Source of the DNA: Nostoc sp. FACHB-152
GTDB taxonomy: Bacteria; Cyanobacteriota; Cyanobacteriia; Cyanobacteriales; Nostocaceae
DNA length: 64,000 nucleotides
Reading direction: 5' to 3'
Assembly (NCBI RefSeq): GCF_014697475.1
Contig: NZ_JACJRV010000015.1
Coordinates: 57,950 to 121,949 of the forward strand
The translations under genes and the position numbers were made by a program. Position 1 is the stretch's first letter, and every line of letters starts with the position of its first letter. Positions 8,736 through 17,916 of the stretch are shown here, in pieces. The notes below the pieces were generated by a model. The model had not been told where the DNA came from. It did no database searches and saw only the letters and a program-made list of their open reading frames with translations.

Positions 8736-9179
8736 TATCTTTGCCTGTTGACTCCATTGTTGAACTAACTCAACTGATGGACACAAATCTCGGCGTTGTA
8801 AAGTTGCTACTTGCAAACGCATAATTTGTCTATGCAACCTATGAGTCGGCGTTTGAGCTAACTGCGCTACGGAACCGATACCTGCATGGAGCAATAAACC
8901 ACAATATTGCGTACCAACACTAGGAATCCGCGATAAATCAGCTAAAGCCACCCATTTATTTACATATTGCAGATGAACTTGTAATTTACTCGCTAAAGCT
9001 ACCTTAGCTTCAGGTGTTTTTCCTTGATTAAATAGTTTTTCTGTAGTTTCAATTCCGCAACTTTGAAGTTGAGATTGTTGCTCATGGCTCAATCCCGGTA
9101 ATTGTTCAATCGGCCAATCACAAGATTGACGCAAACTTTTAGTTTTTATAGGAATAGGTTTAGCAGACATTTTACTCAA
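8721..9179 (-). CDS. DUF4332 domain protein
   Basis: A 152-residue cytosolic protein of unknown function. It has two helix-hairpin-helix-like segments: LPGLSHEQQSQLQSCGIETT near residue 28 and SRIPSVGTQYCGLLLHAGIG near 84, the pattern of DUF4332. These folds resemble DNA-binding HhH modules, but no partner is suggested by neighbours. The first ATG (9179) and a second at codon 4 are both possible. Confidence 0.82.
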   Translation of the reverse strand: MSKMSAKPIPIKTKSLRQSCDWPIEQLPGLSHEQQSQLQSCGIETTEKLFNQGKTPEAKVALASKLQVHLQYVNKWVALADLSRIPSVGTQYCGLLLHAGIGSVAQLAQTPTHRLHRQIMRLQVATLQRRDLCPSVELVQQWSQQAKIVIGQ

Positions 9180-9349
9180 GAAAATATGGACACTAATTAT
9201 ATTGTGGCTTGTCAGCCAGAAGGCAAAGACAATATCACAAAAAGATAATTAGGTCAATTAGGCGATCGCGCTTTGTTTAGTTAATTCTTCAAAAAGAATA
9301 TCTGCCAAAATAGCCAAGGTCATGAGGTTCTCAGTAAAACAAATCTTTC

Positions 9350-9437
9350 ACCTGTAACCTGTCACCTATCACCTATCACCTATCACCTATCACCTGTAAC
9401 CTGTAACCTGTAACCTGTCACCTATCACCTGTCCCCT
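9350..9437. repeat. Heptanucleotide tandem array (CCTATCA / CCTGTAA)
   Basis: About twelve consecutive 7-base units, CCTATCA and CCTGTAA variants, ending just before the stop of the pentapeptide protein. Noncoding. The rest of 9180-9443 holds one HIP1 site and nothing else recognisable. Confidence 0.9.
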
Positions 9438-9443
9438 ATCTGC

Positions 9444-9989
9444 TCAAGTCGCAAGGCTACTATCACCGCCTTCGAGAATAGTTCCTTCCAAATTGGCATC
9501 TTTGAGATTAGCCCCGGTGAGATTGGCTCTTTCTAATGCAGCTTGGCTGAGATTGGCCTCATGCAAATCCGCGATCGCTAAATCCGCCCCACTCAAATCT
9601 GCTGCTTCGAGATTAGCTCCTGTTAAATCAGCTTCACGAATATCAGCCTTGCTCAGATTAGCCTGCTCCAAATTAGCCTCTCTTAGATCCGCCTGATCTA
9701 AAACAGCTTCATCAAGAATTGCACCTTCTAAGATTGCACAATCAAGAATTGCATCACTTAAATTAGCTCCACTCAAATTAGCACCTGTTAAATTCGCACC
9801 GTTGAGGGTGGCACCGCTTAAATCAGCCCCACTCAGGTTAGCTCGTTGCAAATTTGCGCCATCTAGTATTGCTCCATGAAAGATTATCCCACTGAGATTA
9901 ATATCTTCCATCACTGCATCGCTCAGGTTAGCAATGCTAAAGTCTCTCTCGCCTGCGGCATATCGTTGTCTGAGTTCTTCTACATTCAT
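9444..9989 (-). CDS. Pentapeptide repeat protein
   Basis: 181 residues built mostly of A(D/N)LxX pentapeptides from about residue 20 to 175, for example GANLTGANLSGANLSDA. Such repeats form a right-handed quadrilateral beta-helix. No signal peptide, membrane segment or extra domain is visible. Function cannot be assigned: members range from gyrase-protecting proteins to structural proteins, and cyanobacteria have many. Confidence 0.93.
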   Translation of the reverse strand: MNVEELRQRYAAGERDFSIANLSDAVMEDINLSGIIFHGAILDGANLQRANLSGADLSGATLNGANLTGANLSGANLSDAILDCAILEGAILDEAVLDQADLREANLEQANLSKADIREADLTGANLEAADLSGADLAIADLHEANLSQAALERANLTGANLKDANLEGTILEGGDSSLAT

Positions 9990-10559
9990 GAAACTAAAAC
10001 TCCATTTTTCTTATATTTAAAATGATTAATTATTGTAAAATTCAGAGTATAAAAGCACTTATTTAGTTCAAAAATAGCACGCATTCAGAAAGTGACCAGC
10101 CGAGTAAAGACAAGAGTATCAGGAAGAAAGCAAAATAATCTAACATGAGGATTTTATGGAAAATATTTTCTTGATACTGATTAATGAATAGTCTTTATAA
10201 AAAGATAAATTATCTTTCTCACAACTACTTCTATCGCAAGATAAAAAACTAACCAAAGACAGTTATTTCTAAAGGATTAAAACCATATATTATAGGTTCC
10301 TCTCTAGAAAGATGTTTTATATTTTGAGGTTTGGTCTGCTAGTTGATATGTACAAGTAAAAGTTAAGAATTATTAACAAAATTTAGAATTAGCATAATTA
10401 AGTTTATAGAGCTTTTCACTAAGAGATGATTATTGATGGCAACATATTCAAAAAAATCTATTCAAAAAATCATGTAAATTAATTTTGCAAAACCATTTAC
10501 CTCATAGTAGTTTTAGTAGATAAATACAAAGCTCAAAAAGCAGAGAAACTTGGAAAATT
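9990..10559. other. AT-rich intergenic region, no gene seen
   Basis: 570 bases between the divergent pentapeptide and ene-reductase genes. Very AT-rich, with no convincing open frame, RNA gene or inverted repeat. It presumably carries both promoters. Confidence 0.6.
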
Positions 10560-11747
10560 ATGAGTACAGAAAACTTGACAAATTTACCATCCGTAGCCCA
10601 GCAAAAATTAGAATCCAGCAATACTTATGGAGTTCAATCCGCTTGTTTACATGACCAAGAAATACCTGAATTAGACTTATTTAGCCCACTAAAAATTCGA
10701 GATTTAACCTTGCGAAATCGCGTGGCAATGTCACCTATGTGCCAATATTCCGCAGAAAATGGCGTAGCTAATGATTGGCACTTTGTTCACCTTGGTAGTA
10801 GGGCTGTTGGTGGTGCTGGTTTAATTATGGTAGAAGCCACAGCAGTCACATCCCAAGGGCGAATTACGCCTGGTGATCTTGGTATTTGGGATGATGCTCA
10901 TATTGAACCATTAGCGCGCATTGCGCGTTTTGTTCGCCAACAGGGAGCAGTTGTAGGTATTCAACTGGCTCATGCTGGGCGCAAGGCCAGTAGTAATCTT
11001 CCTTGGTTAGGTGGTAAACCTTTAACACCTGAACAAGGGGCTTGGGAGACGGTTGCACCAAGCTCAATTGGATTTAATGAAAATAGTCCTGTGCCAATTG
11101 CCCTGGATGAGCGTGGTATTGAAGAAGTCATCACAGCATTTGTTACAGCAACAGAACGTGCGCTGCAAGCTGGTTTTCAGATGATTGAAATTCACGCGGC
11201 TCATGGATACTTACTGCATTCTTTTCTCTCACCGCTTAGTAATCAGCGCACTGACAATTTCGGAGGGTCGTTAGAAAATAGAATGCGTCTATTACTGGAA
11301 GTAGCCAGACGTATACGAGCGACTATCCCTGAAGGAATGCCGCTTTTTGTCCGCATCTCTGCTACTGATTGGGTAGAAGGAGGTTGGGATATTGAGCAGT
11401 CTGTAATTCTATCTCGTGAATTAAAGGTTTTAGGCGTTGATTTGATTGATGTTTCCACAGGCGGGTTAGTGCCTCACGCCAAAATTCCTGTAGATAAGGG
11501 TTATCAAGTGCCTTTTGCTGCCAAAATCCGGCAAGAAGCTCAAATCTATACGGCAGCTGTAGGGCTAATTACTGAAGCTGAGTATGCCAATCAAATCATT
11601 ACTCGTGGCTGTGCAGACTTGGTTCTTGTTGGTCGAGAATTGCTGCGCGACCCATACTGGCCTATTCATGCCCAGTGTAGCTTAGATGAAGAAACGGACT
11701 GGCCTGTAGCCTATGGTTATGCCGTAAAACGACAAAAACGTAGATAG
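10560..11747 (+). CDS. Old yellow enzyme family NADPH-dependent flavin oxidoreductase
   Basis: FMN-containing ene-reductase of the YqjM/NamA class, reducing activated C=C bonds with NAD(P)H. After a poorly conserved extension of about 38 residues the barrel begins at FSPLKIRDLTLRNRV. SPMCQYSA holds the class-typical redox-tuning Cys (C61). IHAAHGYLLH gives the substrate-binding pair H212 and H215. SPLSNQRTDNFGGS and the C-terminal LVGRELLRDPYWP are also family motifs. 395 residues is somewhat longer than usual because of the extension, so a later start is possible. Physiological substrate unknown. Confidence 0.94.
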   Translation: MSTENLTNLPSVAQQKLESSNTYGVQSACLHDQEIPELDLFSPLKIRDLTLRNRVAMSPMCQYSAENGVANDWHFVHLGSRAVGGAGLIMVEATAVTSQGRITPGDLGIWDDAHIEPLARIARFVRQQGAVVGIQLAHAGRKASSNLPWLGGKPLTPEQGAWETVAPSSIGFNENSPVPIALDERGIEEVITAFVTATERALQAGFQMIEIHAAHGYLLHSFLSPLSNQRTDNFGGSLENRMRLLLEVARRIRATIPEGMPLFVRISATDWVEGGWDIEQSVILSRELKVLGVDLIDVSTGGLVPHAKIPVDKGYQVPFAAKIRQEAQIYTAAVGLITEAEYANQIITRGCADLVLVGRELLRDPYWPIHAQCSLDEETDWPVAYGYAVKRQKRR

Positions 11748-11839
11748 CTATTAGACCTCTTGCAAAAATAGTTTTGCAAGAGGGGAAAAAGGGGAAAGGT
11801 TAAAGGGAAAGAGTTTTTGATTAGCTTTTTTTACCTTAT

Positions 11840-11871
11840 CCCAACTACAAATATTTACGCCGTTTTACTTA
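11840..11871. repeat. Dispersed 32-bp repeat, copy 2
   Basis: One-mismatch copy of 1454-1485. It lies downstream of the ene-reductase gene in a 464-base gap (11748-12211) that otherwise holds a possible terminator and no gene. Confidence 0.6.
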
Positions 11872-11996
11872 TTCTCAACAATTGTTGAGGAGTATTTGTA
11901 TTAGGCAACACACTCAGCTAATACCTCTTAAGAAGGTAGGTATATACTCATTTATTTATTAAGCTGCAAATAACACACCAATGACACGATGATTTT

Positions 11997-12034
11997 AGGA
12001 ACGGCTTAAATTCCTCAGTCGTTCCTATTCTTTA
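11997..12034 (+). terminator. Possible terminator hairpin
   Basis: TAGGAACG (11997-12004) pairs with CGTTCCTA (12020-12027), and T-rich sequence follows. It lies 250 bases after the ene-reductase stop, so assignment to that gene is uncertain. Confidence 0.35.
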
Positions 12035-12211
12035 TATTTAGTGATTTATCTCAAAATTATTATCCACAAGACGCTTATGCTTGTTTGAATAATAGCGATC
12101 GCCAACCAAAAATATCATCTGTAAATATTTACTAAGTAGTTATTTTTATAAATTGATTTTTACAAAAGATATTAGTTTCCTATCGCACATGGTTATATCA
12201 ACAATTATCAA

Positions 12212-14272
12212 TTAATTAGCAGCAGACTGAGCTTCTTGATACATAATTTCCTGAAATTGGATCATATCTTTTTGGGGGTCTGCAATGCTAACTTTTACTA
12301 ATAATTGTTCACCTAATGTTACAGAACGTTTAAAAATCATTGGTAACTGCAAGCCCAAATCTTCTAATAGAATTAGTGCTAAGTTACTGTCTTCGCGTAG
12401 CCACATTAAAACTGTCACTGACCAAATTTGCTCTGGATGACGACGGAGATATTCTAAAGCCCAATATCTATTAGTTTGCCGTTCTACCATTGTGACCTCT
12501 TGGGTAATGGTAGACACAGTCATCATGACTTCTTTGAGTTGGTCTGCGGAAAATGGCAACATTTCACCCCGCAAGTGGGCTTTTAGTTGAAAATGGGTGA
12601 GCAAATCACTGTAGCGGCGGATAGGAGAAGTTGCTTGGGTATAAGTATCTAAACCCAAACCTGCATGACGTAACGGGGTAATGCTCATTTCGCTTTTGGG
12701 CATACAGCGCCGCATCGCACAAGCACGCACGAATCCTGCTGGTAGCTGAATTAATTCTTCTTCTGGGGGTAATTCTGGCTGTGGCTGACCGCGAAAAGGC
12801 AACGGTATATTGTGGGTTTGACCGTAACGGGCGGCTACTTCACCCGCAAGAATCATCATTTCTGCTACCAATTGGCGCGATGAAGAATCATCTAAGATGT
12901 CGATACTAATAACGTCGCCTTTGACTTTAATCATCGCCTCTGGCATATTGATGCTGATGGCTCCTTGATTGTAACGCCAAGACTTACGCTTTTTTGCCCA
13001 AGTAGCGATCGCTGCAATTTCTGGCTCTGCTTGCACTCCTAATTCCAGCATCTCATCGACATCTTCGTAGGTGAGGCGATATGTCGGTTTAATCAAACTG
13101 GCATGAATGCTGTAATCTTCTACTGCTCCATTGCCATCTAAAATAATGCCAAAGCTCAGGGCGCAACAAATTCTTCCCTGTACCAGACTCATTGGCCCAG
13201 TCGCCAATATTTCCGGGAACATCGGAACCATACCTGTGGGCAAATAAACTGTACTGCCTCGCTTTCTAGCTTCTAAATCTAGGTCATCTTCTGGCTCTAA
13301 CCAGCGTGTGGGGTCAGCAATATGTACCCATAATCTTTCTCTACCATCGGGTAATGATTCCCAACTCAGACCATCATCTATCTCAGTCGTACTTTCATCA
13401 TCAATTGTGTAAACCTTCAGATTGGTCAAATCCAGGCGATTTGCATCCAAATCTGTGGTTGGAGAATCCAAACGCTGTTGCGCCACTTCTAATACCTTGC
13501 TAGGAAACTGAACTGGAATTGACGAACGACGCAGGAACAAGTTTTCATATGGACTCCACCAGCCCAGGTCTACTAATAATTGAAAAGCTCCTTGGGGGGT
13601 TGCAGGCCGCCCCAGCATATTCATCGTTTCTAAGACTGGTGCTGGAGGAGGATATGCCCTAGCTAGGGCATCATATTTTACTCCCTCCCGCACAATATCG
13701 GCCATTAAAGCTGCGTATTTTTCTAATGCTTCTAGACGGTGGCGATCGTGCCGTTGCCACTCTACAGCCTCACCTTTGAGTGCCTGTTCTACGCGCACTA
13801 AAAATTCTTGCTGTCCTTTCGCTTTGAGGGTTTCTACTTCTATTTGGTGTTTGCGCTCTGCTACCTGCGCCGTTGTGCGCGGTTCATAGGCATCACCTTT
13901 TTGCTTGAAGTAGAGTTTGTCATCTGATAACAAGCAATGTGCTGCATAACAAGGGGCTGGTTCTGATTCGGAAAACAGCAGATTCGCCATTTGCGATGGT
14001 GTAACTGCTTCTCCGTCCTCCACCAGTAATTCCCAAGCCACTTCTAAACTAGATGGGTCTAAATATGGCTTGACTTCCTCCAGAAATTTAGGAATGTCAG
14101 AGGACTTGTAGGTTTGTCCGTTAACTGTATAAGTAAATTGTCTCGGCGCGAGGCTGTGGGATTGACCGCGTTCATCTACCACAAACCAACGGGTCTTCCC
14201 ATCTGGACGATCAACGACACCCAGACGGCGATCGCCTTGAACCCTAAATTCAACTAGCGTCCCCTTCTCCAC
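12212..14272 (-). CDS. RNase II/RNase R family exoribonuclease
   Basis: 3'-5' exoribonuclease degrading single-stranded RNA with Mg2+. The central RNB domain contains the acidic metal-binding motif TIDDESTTEIDDGLSW at about 290-305 and the family signature YTQATSPIRRYSDLLTH at about 540. The 686-residue length fits the cyanobacterial RNase II-like enzymes. The N-terminal region starts with an OB-like stretch, and the C-terminal 80 residues resemble a degenerate S1 domain. It is downstream of rpmG and rpsR on the same strand; the association of these genes is one I recall from other cyanobacteria. The 374-base gap to rpsR contains repeats. Confidence 0.92.
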   Translation of the reverse strand: MEKGTLVEFRVQGDRRLGVVDRPDGKTRWFVVDERGQSHSLAPRQFTYTVNGQTYKSSDIPKFLEEVKPYLDPSSLEVAWELLVEDGEAVTPSQMANLLFSESEPAPCYAAHCLLSDDKLYFKQKGDAYEPRTTAQVAERKHQIEVETLKAKGQQEFLVRVEQALKGEAVEWQRHDRHRLEALEKYAALMADIVREGVKYDALARAYPPPAPVLETMNMLGRPATPQGAFQLLVDLGWWSPYENLFLRRSSIPVQFPSKVLEVAQQRLDSPTTDLDANRLDLTNLKVYTIDDESTTEIDDGLSWESLPDGRERLWVHIADPTRWLEPEDDLDLEARKRGSTVYLPTGMVPMFPEILATGPMSLVQGRICCALSFGIILDGNGAVEDYSIHASLIKPTYRLTYEDVDEMLELGVQAEPEIAAIATWAKKRKSWRYNQGAISINMPEAMIKVKGDVISIDILDDSSSRQLVAEMMILAGEVAARYGQTHNIPLPFRGQPQPELPPEEELIQLPAGFVRACAMRRCMPKSEMSITPLRHAGLGLDTYTQATSPIRRYSDLLTHFQLKAHLRGEMLPFSADQLKEVMMTVSTITQEVTMVERQTNRYWALEYLRRHPEQIWSVTVLMWLREDSNLALILLEDLGLQLPMIFKRSVTLGEQLLVKVSIADPQKDMIQFQEIMYQEAQSAAN

Positions 14273-14646
14273 TACTCTCGCACTCTTTTAATTTTAGATT
14301 TTAGATTTTAGATTTTGCGGAAAGTTGCCTGGGCGGGTTTTCCACGCCAGTCGCTACAACGGAGGGACTTCCCTTCGGGTGACGCTCCTGCCTCGCTGTC
14401 GCTGCGCTAACATCAATGCAGCTTATGTCGGGAAACCCGTCCACCGCAAGTGGTTCACCGCAACGTGCTGGCTCGACTTGAGCAAACTTTCCAAGAAGGA
14501 TTTTGGATTTCAGTATGAAGTCTTACATCCTAAAATTTTTATGTAGGAACCAATTTTACACTTTAATTATTCAGATTAGAGATTTTGGACTCAGAAAGCC
14601 ATTTTCCTGTTAATCCAAAATCTAAAATCCTAAATTTAAAATTGAT
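14273..14646. repeat. Repeat-filled gap between rpsR and the RNase gene
   Basis: Contains a simple ATTTTAG reiteration (about 14288-14316) and a composite of pieces related to the 4061/4413 repeat: GGGCGGGTTTTCCACGCCAG near 14331 and GTCGGGAAACCCGTCC near 14427. An open + strand frame here (14325-14546) is repeat translation, not a gene. Confidence 0.65.
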
Positions 14647-14862
14647 TTAGCCTTCTGCGTTGATGAATGGCAACAATGCTACAATCCGCGCCCGTTTAAT
14701 TGCTAATGTTAAGTCTCGCTGTTGCTGACAAGTCAGCCCAGTAATCCGGCGAGGTAAAATTTTGCCTCGTTCGGTAATGAACTTACGCAATAAATCAACA
14801 TCTTTGTAATCGATTGGCTCTCCTGGCTTAATCGGAGACAGACGACGACGATAATAACTCAT
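14647..14862 (-). CDS. rpsR: 30S ribosomal protein S18
   Basis: 71-residue small-subunit protein. [20 protein letters not shown] and [20 protein letters not shown] are the S18 signature, and length is typical. It starts 2 bases after the rpmG stop codon, so the two are surely co-transcribed and probably translationally coupled. Confidence 0.98.
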   Translation of the reverse strand: MSYYRRRLSPIKPGEPIDYKDVDLLRKFITERGKILPRRITGLTCQQQRDLTLAIKRARIVALLPFINAEG

Positions 14863-14864
14863 CT

Positions 14865-15059
14865 TTACTTGATTTCCTTGTGAACGGTATGTTTGTTGCA
14901 GTGGGTACAGAACTTGTTCAGTTCTAAGCGGTTAGTCGTATTACGACGGTTTTTCATGGTGGTATACCGTGACACGCCAGGAGAACGCTTGTCAGGGTTG
15001 CTACGACACTCAGTACATTCTAGTGTCACTATTATGCGGACACCTTTACTCTTAGCCAT
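14865..15059 (-). CDS. rpmG: 50S ribosomal protein L33
   Basis: 64-residue large-subunit protein of the zinc-binding type: CTEC near residue 15 and CTHC near residue 52 form the ribbon. [11 protein letters not shown] and [11 protein letters not shown] are family motifs. First gene of the rpmG-rpsR pair, with its promoter probably in the 44 bases to the RDD gene or further upstream. Confidence 0.98.
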   Translation of the reverse strand: MAKSKGVRIIVTLECTECRSNPDKRSPGVSRYTTMKNRRNTTNRLELNKFCTHCNKHTVHKEIK

Positions 15060-15103
15060 AATCTTACAAACAGTAAAGCCTGAAGAGAAATTTACACAAA
15101 TGA

Positions 15104-15661
15104 CTATCTTCGCACATTTCGTTGCAAAGTATCAACTAGACGCTTGATTTTTATATCGAGCGAGTAGCCCCGACGCGACGAAACTATAAAAGTTCTAGCG
15201 TAACGGTCATGCAAAGCCTGCCGTAACTGGGTATCAGAGAAAGCTGCACCGCAGTCTATTGCCAGAGGAAGTAATAGCAGTATAGCAGTGGGATTAGCTC
15301 TAATGTTGCCGATGGCGATCGACACCAACAAAGCACCAAAGCCAATTATAGCTTCTCGTTTCACCAGTGCCAGCAACTGGGGAATTCTCCCCACTACTTG
15401 CCCATTTTCCACTTCTAAGATTTTCAAATCAAAAGCCCAGCGTCCTAAACTTTGCCCTTGATTGTTAAATACCACTACTACCCGGAAAATCAGCCAACAA
15501 AAGATAAAAACTAAAATTTGAACTAATTGAATACCAAGGCTATTACTACCAAATAGCGAACTGACTAACCAAGCACCCAAGAAATCCAGCCCCAAAGCCA
15601 AACCGCGCCGCCAAATCTCAGCTTTGGGATAGTGTTTTTGCGGAATCCTTTCGATAGTCAT
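15104..15661 (-). CDS. RDD family membrane protein
   Basis: 185-residue inner membrane protein. [20 protein letters not shown] is the first RDD-type helix with conserved Arg and Asp. A second hydrophobic segment, [20 protein letters not shown], precedes [13 protein letters not shown], the family's inter-helix motif. A further hydrophobic region lies at about 105-135. RDD proteins are implicated in transport, but the cargo here is unknown. It is the gene upstream of rpmG on the same strand. Confidence 0.88.
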   Translation of the reverse strand: MTIERIPQKHYPKAEIWRRGLALGLDFLGAWLVSSLFGSNSLGIQLVQILVFIFCWLIFRVVVVFNNQGQSLGRWAFDLKILEVENGQVVGRIPQLLALVKREAIIGFGALLVSIAIGNIRANPTAILLLLPLAIDCGAAFSDTQLRQALHDRYARTFIVSSRRGYSLDIKIKRLVDTLQRNVRR

Positions 15662-15760
15662 ATCAATAGGTATTTTTATTTAGAGGTTGGTAAATAATCT
15701 ATGCTTCTGCTTTTAATATTAAGGTGATATTTTGCAGGTGCAGTACCGGAGTCTTTCGTT

Positions 15761-17002
15761 ATGTTGCCAGTTAGCGATGCAGAAGTAATTATTTTAAATT
15801 TGGTGCAACCGTTAGATGATCAGCAGGATATAGAAATTGTAGATTTATTGGCAGCAAGCGATCGCATTCTGGCAAACCCTATCAGCAGCCAGCTAGATTT
15901 TCCTCATTGGGATAACTCCGCAATGGATGGCTATGCAGTGCGTTATGAAGATGTACAGCAAGCTAATGCTGAACAACCAACTATCTTAGAAATTGTTGAG
16001 GAAATTCCAGCAGGATATCAACCTAAAATCACAATTCAACCTGGACAAGCAGCGCGAATTTTTACTGGTGCGGTAATTCCAGCAGGCGCAGATACAGTAG
16101 TGATGCAGGAGAGGACAAGCCGCGAGGAAAATCGCGTTTTTATTCAAGCCGCACCTAAACCACAAGAATTTGTCAGACGCAAAGCATCTTACTACCAAGC
16201 CGGAAGCCAACTTTTACCAACAGGAATTAAATTAAAGGCGGCGGAAATTGCTATATTAGCAGCAGCCCAGTGTCCCCAAGTTAAAGTTTACCGCCGTCCA
16301 AGAGTTGTAATTTTTTCAACTGGCGATGAATTAGTTACACCAAATACACCACTAAAACCAGGCCAAATTGTCGATTCAAATAATTATGCTCTGGCAACTC
16401 TAGTCAAAGAAAGTGGAGCAGAACCTTTATTATTAGGCATTGTTAAAGATAATCCGGTTGCTTTACAAGAAACAATTGCCTACGCCATAGCTAATGCTGA
16501 TATTGTGCTTTCTTCTGGTGGCGTTTCTGTTGGTGAATATGATTACGTTGAAAAAATTTTAGAAGCTTTAGCAGCGAAAATTCATATTCGTGCTGTTGAA
16601 ATGACACCTGGGAAACCTTTAACTGTGGCGAATTTTCCTAATCAAAACTCAGCAATTTACTTTGGTTTACCAGGAAATCCTGTTTCTGCTTTAGTAACTT
16701 TTTGGCGATTTGTACAACCAACAATTAAGAAATTAGCTGGACTTGCTGAAGGTTGGGAGCCAAGATTTTTAAAAGTGCGATCGCATGATGAATTACGCGC
16801 CAATGGTAAACGCGAAACTTACATTTGGGGACACTTAAATTTAGTTAACGGCGTTTACGAATTTCACAAAGCTGGCGGTAGTCACAGTTCCGGCAATTTA
16901 ATTAATTTAGCTCAAACCAACGCCTTAGCAGTTTTACCAGTAGGTCAAACATTAATTTCACCAGGAGAAGAAGTGCAAGTTTTATTAATTGCTGTAGTGT
17001 AA
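15761..17002 (+). CDS. moeA: Molybdopterin molybdenumtransferase MoeA
   Basis: Inserts molybdate into adenylated molybdopterin, the last step of molybdenum cofactor synthesis, in the cytosol. Motifs: DNSAMDGYAVR near residue 49, IFTGAVIPAGADTVVMQE near 101, VIFSTGDELV near 182, SSGGVSVGEYDYV near 251 and GLPGNPVSALVTFWRF near 305. The 413-residue length is standard. In this type of organism the cofactor serves nitrate reductase. The next gene starts 3 bases after its stop. Confidence 0.97.
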   Translation: MLPVSDAEVIILNLVQPLDDQQDIEIVDLLAASDRILANPISSQLDFPHWDNSAMDGYAVRYEDVQQANAEQPTILEIVEEIPAGYQPKITIQPGQAARIFTGAVIPAGADTVVMQERTSREENRVFIQAAPKPQEFVRRKASYYQAGSQLLPTGIKLKAAEIAILAAAQCPQVKVYRRPRVVIFSTGDELVTPNTPLKPGQIVDSNNYALATLVKESGAEPLLLGIVKDNPVALQETIAYAIANADIVLSSGGVSVGEYDYVEKILEALAAKIHIRAVEMTPGKPLTVANFPNQNSAIYFGLPGNPVSALVTFWRFVQPTIKKLAGLAEGWEPRFLKVRSHDELRANGKRETYIWGHLNLVNGVYEFHKAGGSHSSGNLINLAQTNALAVLPVGQTLISPGEEVQVLLIAVV

Positions 17003-17005
17003 ATT

Positions 17006-17842
17006 ATGAGCTTTGACAATGTTTGTAAAATATTAGCTGAAAAATATCCAGCAGAATTTGTGAATTGGTTACTTGCTGAAGAACCGACACAAGTTAAGGT
17101 ATTGAAAACAGAATTAACTTTAGAACCAATCCGTGCTGATTCTGTGATATTTTTGCAAACGTCCAATCGAATTTTGCATATCGAATTTCAAACCCGTACT
17201 ATATCAAATCCTCCACTTCCATTCAGGATGCTCGATTATTCGGTGCGGTTAATACGTCAATATAATGTTCCTGTTACACAAGTCGTAATTTTTTTGCAAG
17301 AGACAAATAATGAGATCGCTTTTACCGAAGAATATGTAAATGAGACAACCACCCACCGTTATCGAGTTCTACGTATGTGGGAGCAAGACTCAGCAATATT
17401 TCTCGATAACCCTGCATTATTACCTTTAGCACCATTAACACGCACAACTTCACCTCAACGCTTGCTATCGCAGGTGGCCCAGAGTGCTGCTAGAATTTCT
17501 GATAGAAAGACTAGGCAAGATATTGTAGCTTACATAGAGATTTTAGCTGGTTTGAAGTTTGATAAAGGATTAATTCGTCAATTTTTAAGCGAGGATGTTA
17601 TGCAAGAGTCAGTAATATATCAAGATATTTTACAGAAGGGAGAAGAAAGAGGAAAACAACAAGAAGCCTTTCGGTTTTTGATGCGTCAATTAACTCGGCG
17701 TTTTGGTGAGATAGACTCGTCGATTATTGAGCGTATCAGAGTATTATCTACTGAACAATTGGAAGTATTGGGTGAGGAATTTGTTGATTTTTCTACAATC
17801 TCTGATTTGATTGCTTTATTAGAACAGCAGGAAAATAGTTAA
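17006..17842 (+). CDS. Rpn family PD-(D/E)XK nuclease-like protein with DUF4351 C-terminus
   Basis: 278-residue protein of the recombination-promoting nuclease / putative transposase class abundant in cyanobacteria. The N-terminal part has the nuclease-like strand pattern: RADSVIFLQ (Asp near 44) followed by ILHIEFQT, where the usual E-x-K is E-F-Q, so activity is uncertain. The C-terminal 60 residues, FRFLMRQLTRRFGEIDSSI to LSTEQLEVLGEEFVDF, match DUF4351. It starts 3 bases after moeA and is probably read with it, though no functional link is evident. Confidence 0.85.
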   Translation: MSFDNVCKILAEKYPAEFVNWLLAEEPTQVKVLKTELTLEPIRADSVIFLQTSNRILHIEFQTRTISNPPLPFRMLDYSVRLIRQYNVPVTQVVIFLQETNNEIAFTEEYVNETTTHRYRVLRMWEQDSAIFLDNPALLPLAPLTRTTSPQRLLSQVAQSAARISDRKTRQDIVAYIEILAGLKFDKGLIRQFLSEDVMQESVIYQDILQKGEERGKQQEAFRFLMRQLTRRFGEIDSSIIERIRVLSTEQLEVLGEEFVDFSTISDLIALLEQQENS

Positions 17843-17916
17843 GCAAGTAGCAACAATTGAAACGCAGAGTATCGCTGAGGTAAACGCGAAGGTGCGCGGA
17901 GTTTTGTTTAATTTTT

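Noticed and set aside
9350..9437. Heptad arrays considered as origin iterons
   Set aside because: They are ordinary heptanucleotide repeats found at many sites, with no replication gene nearby.
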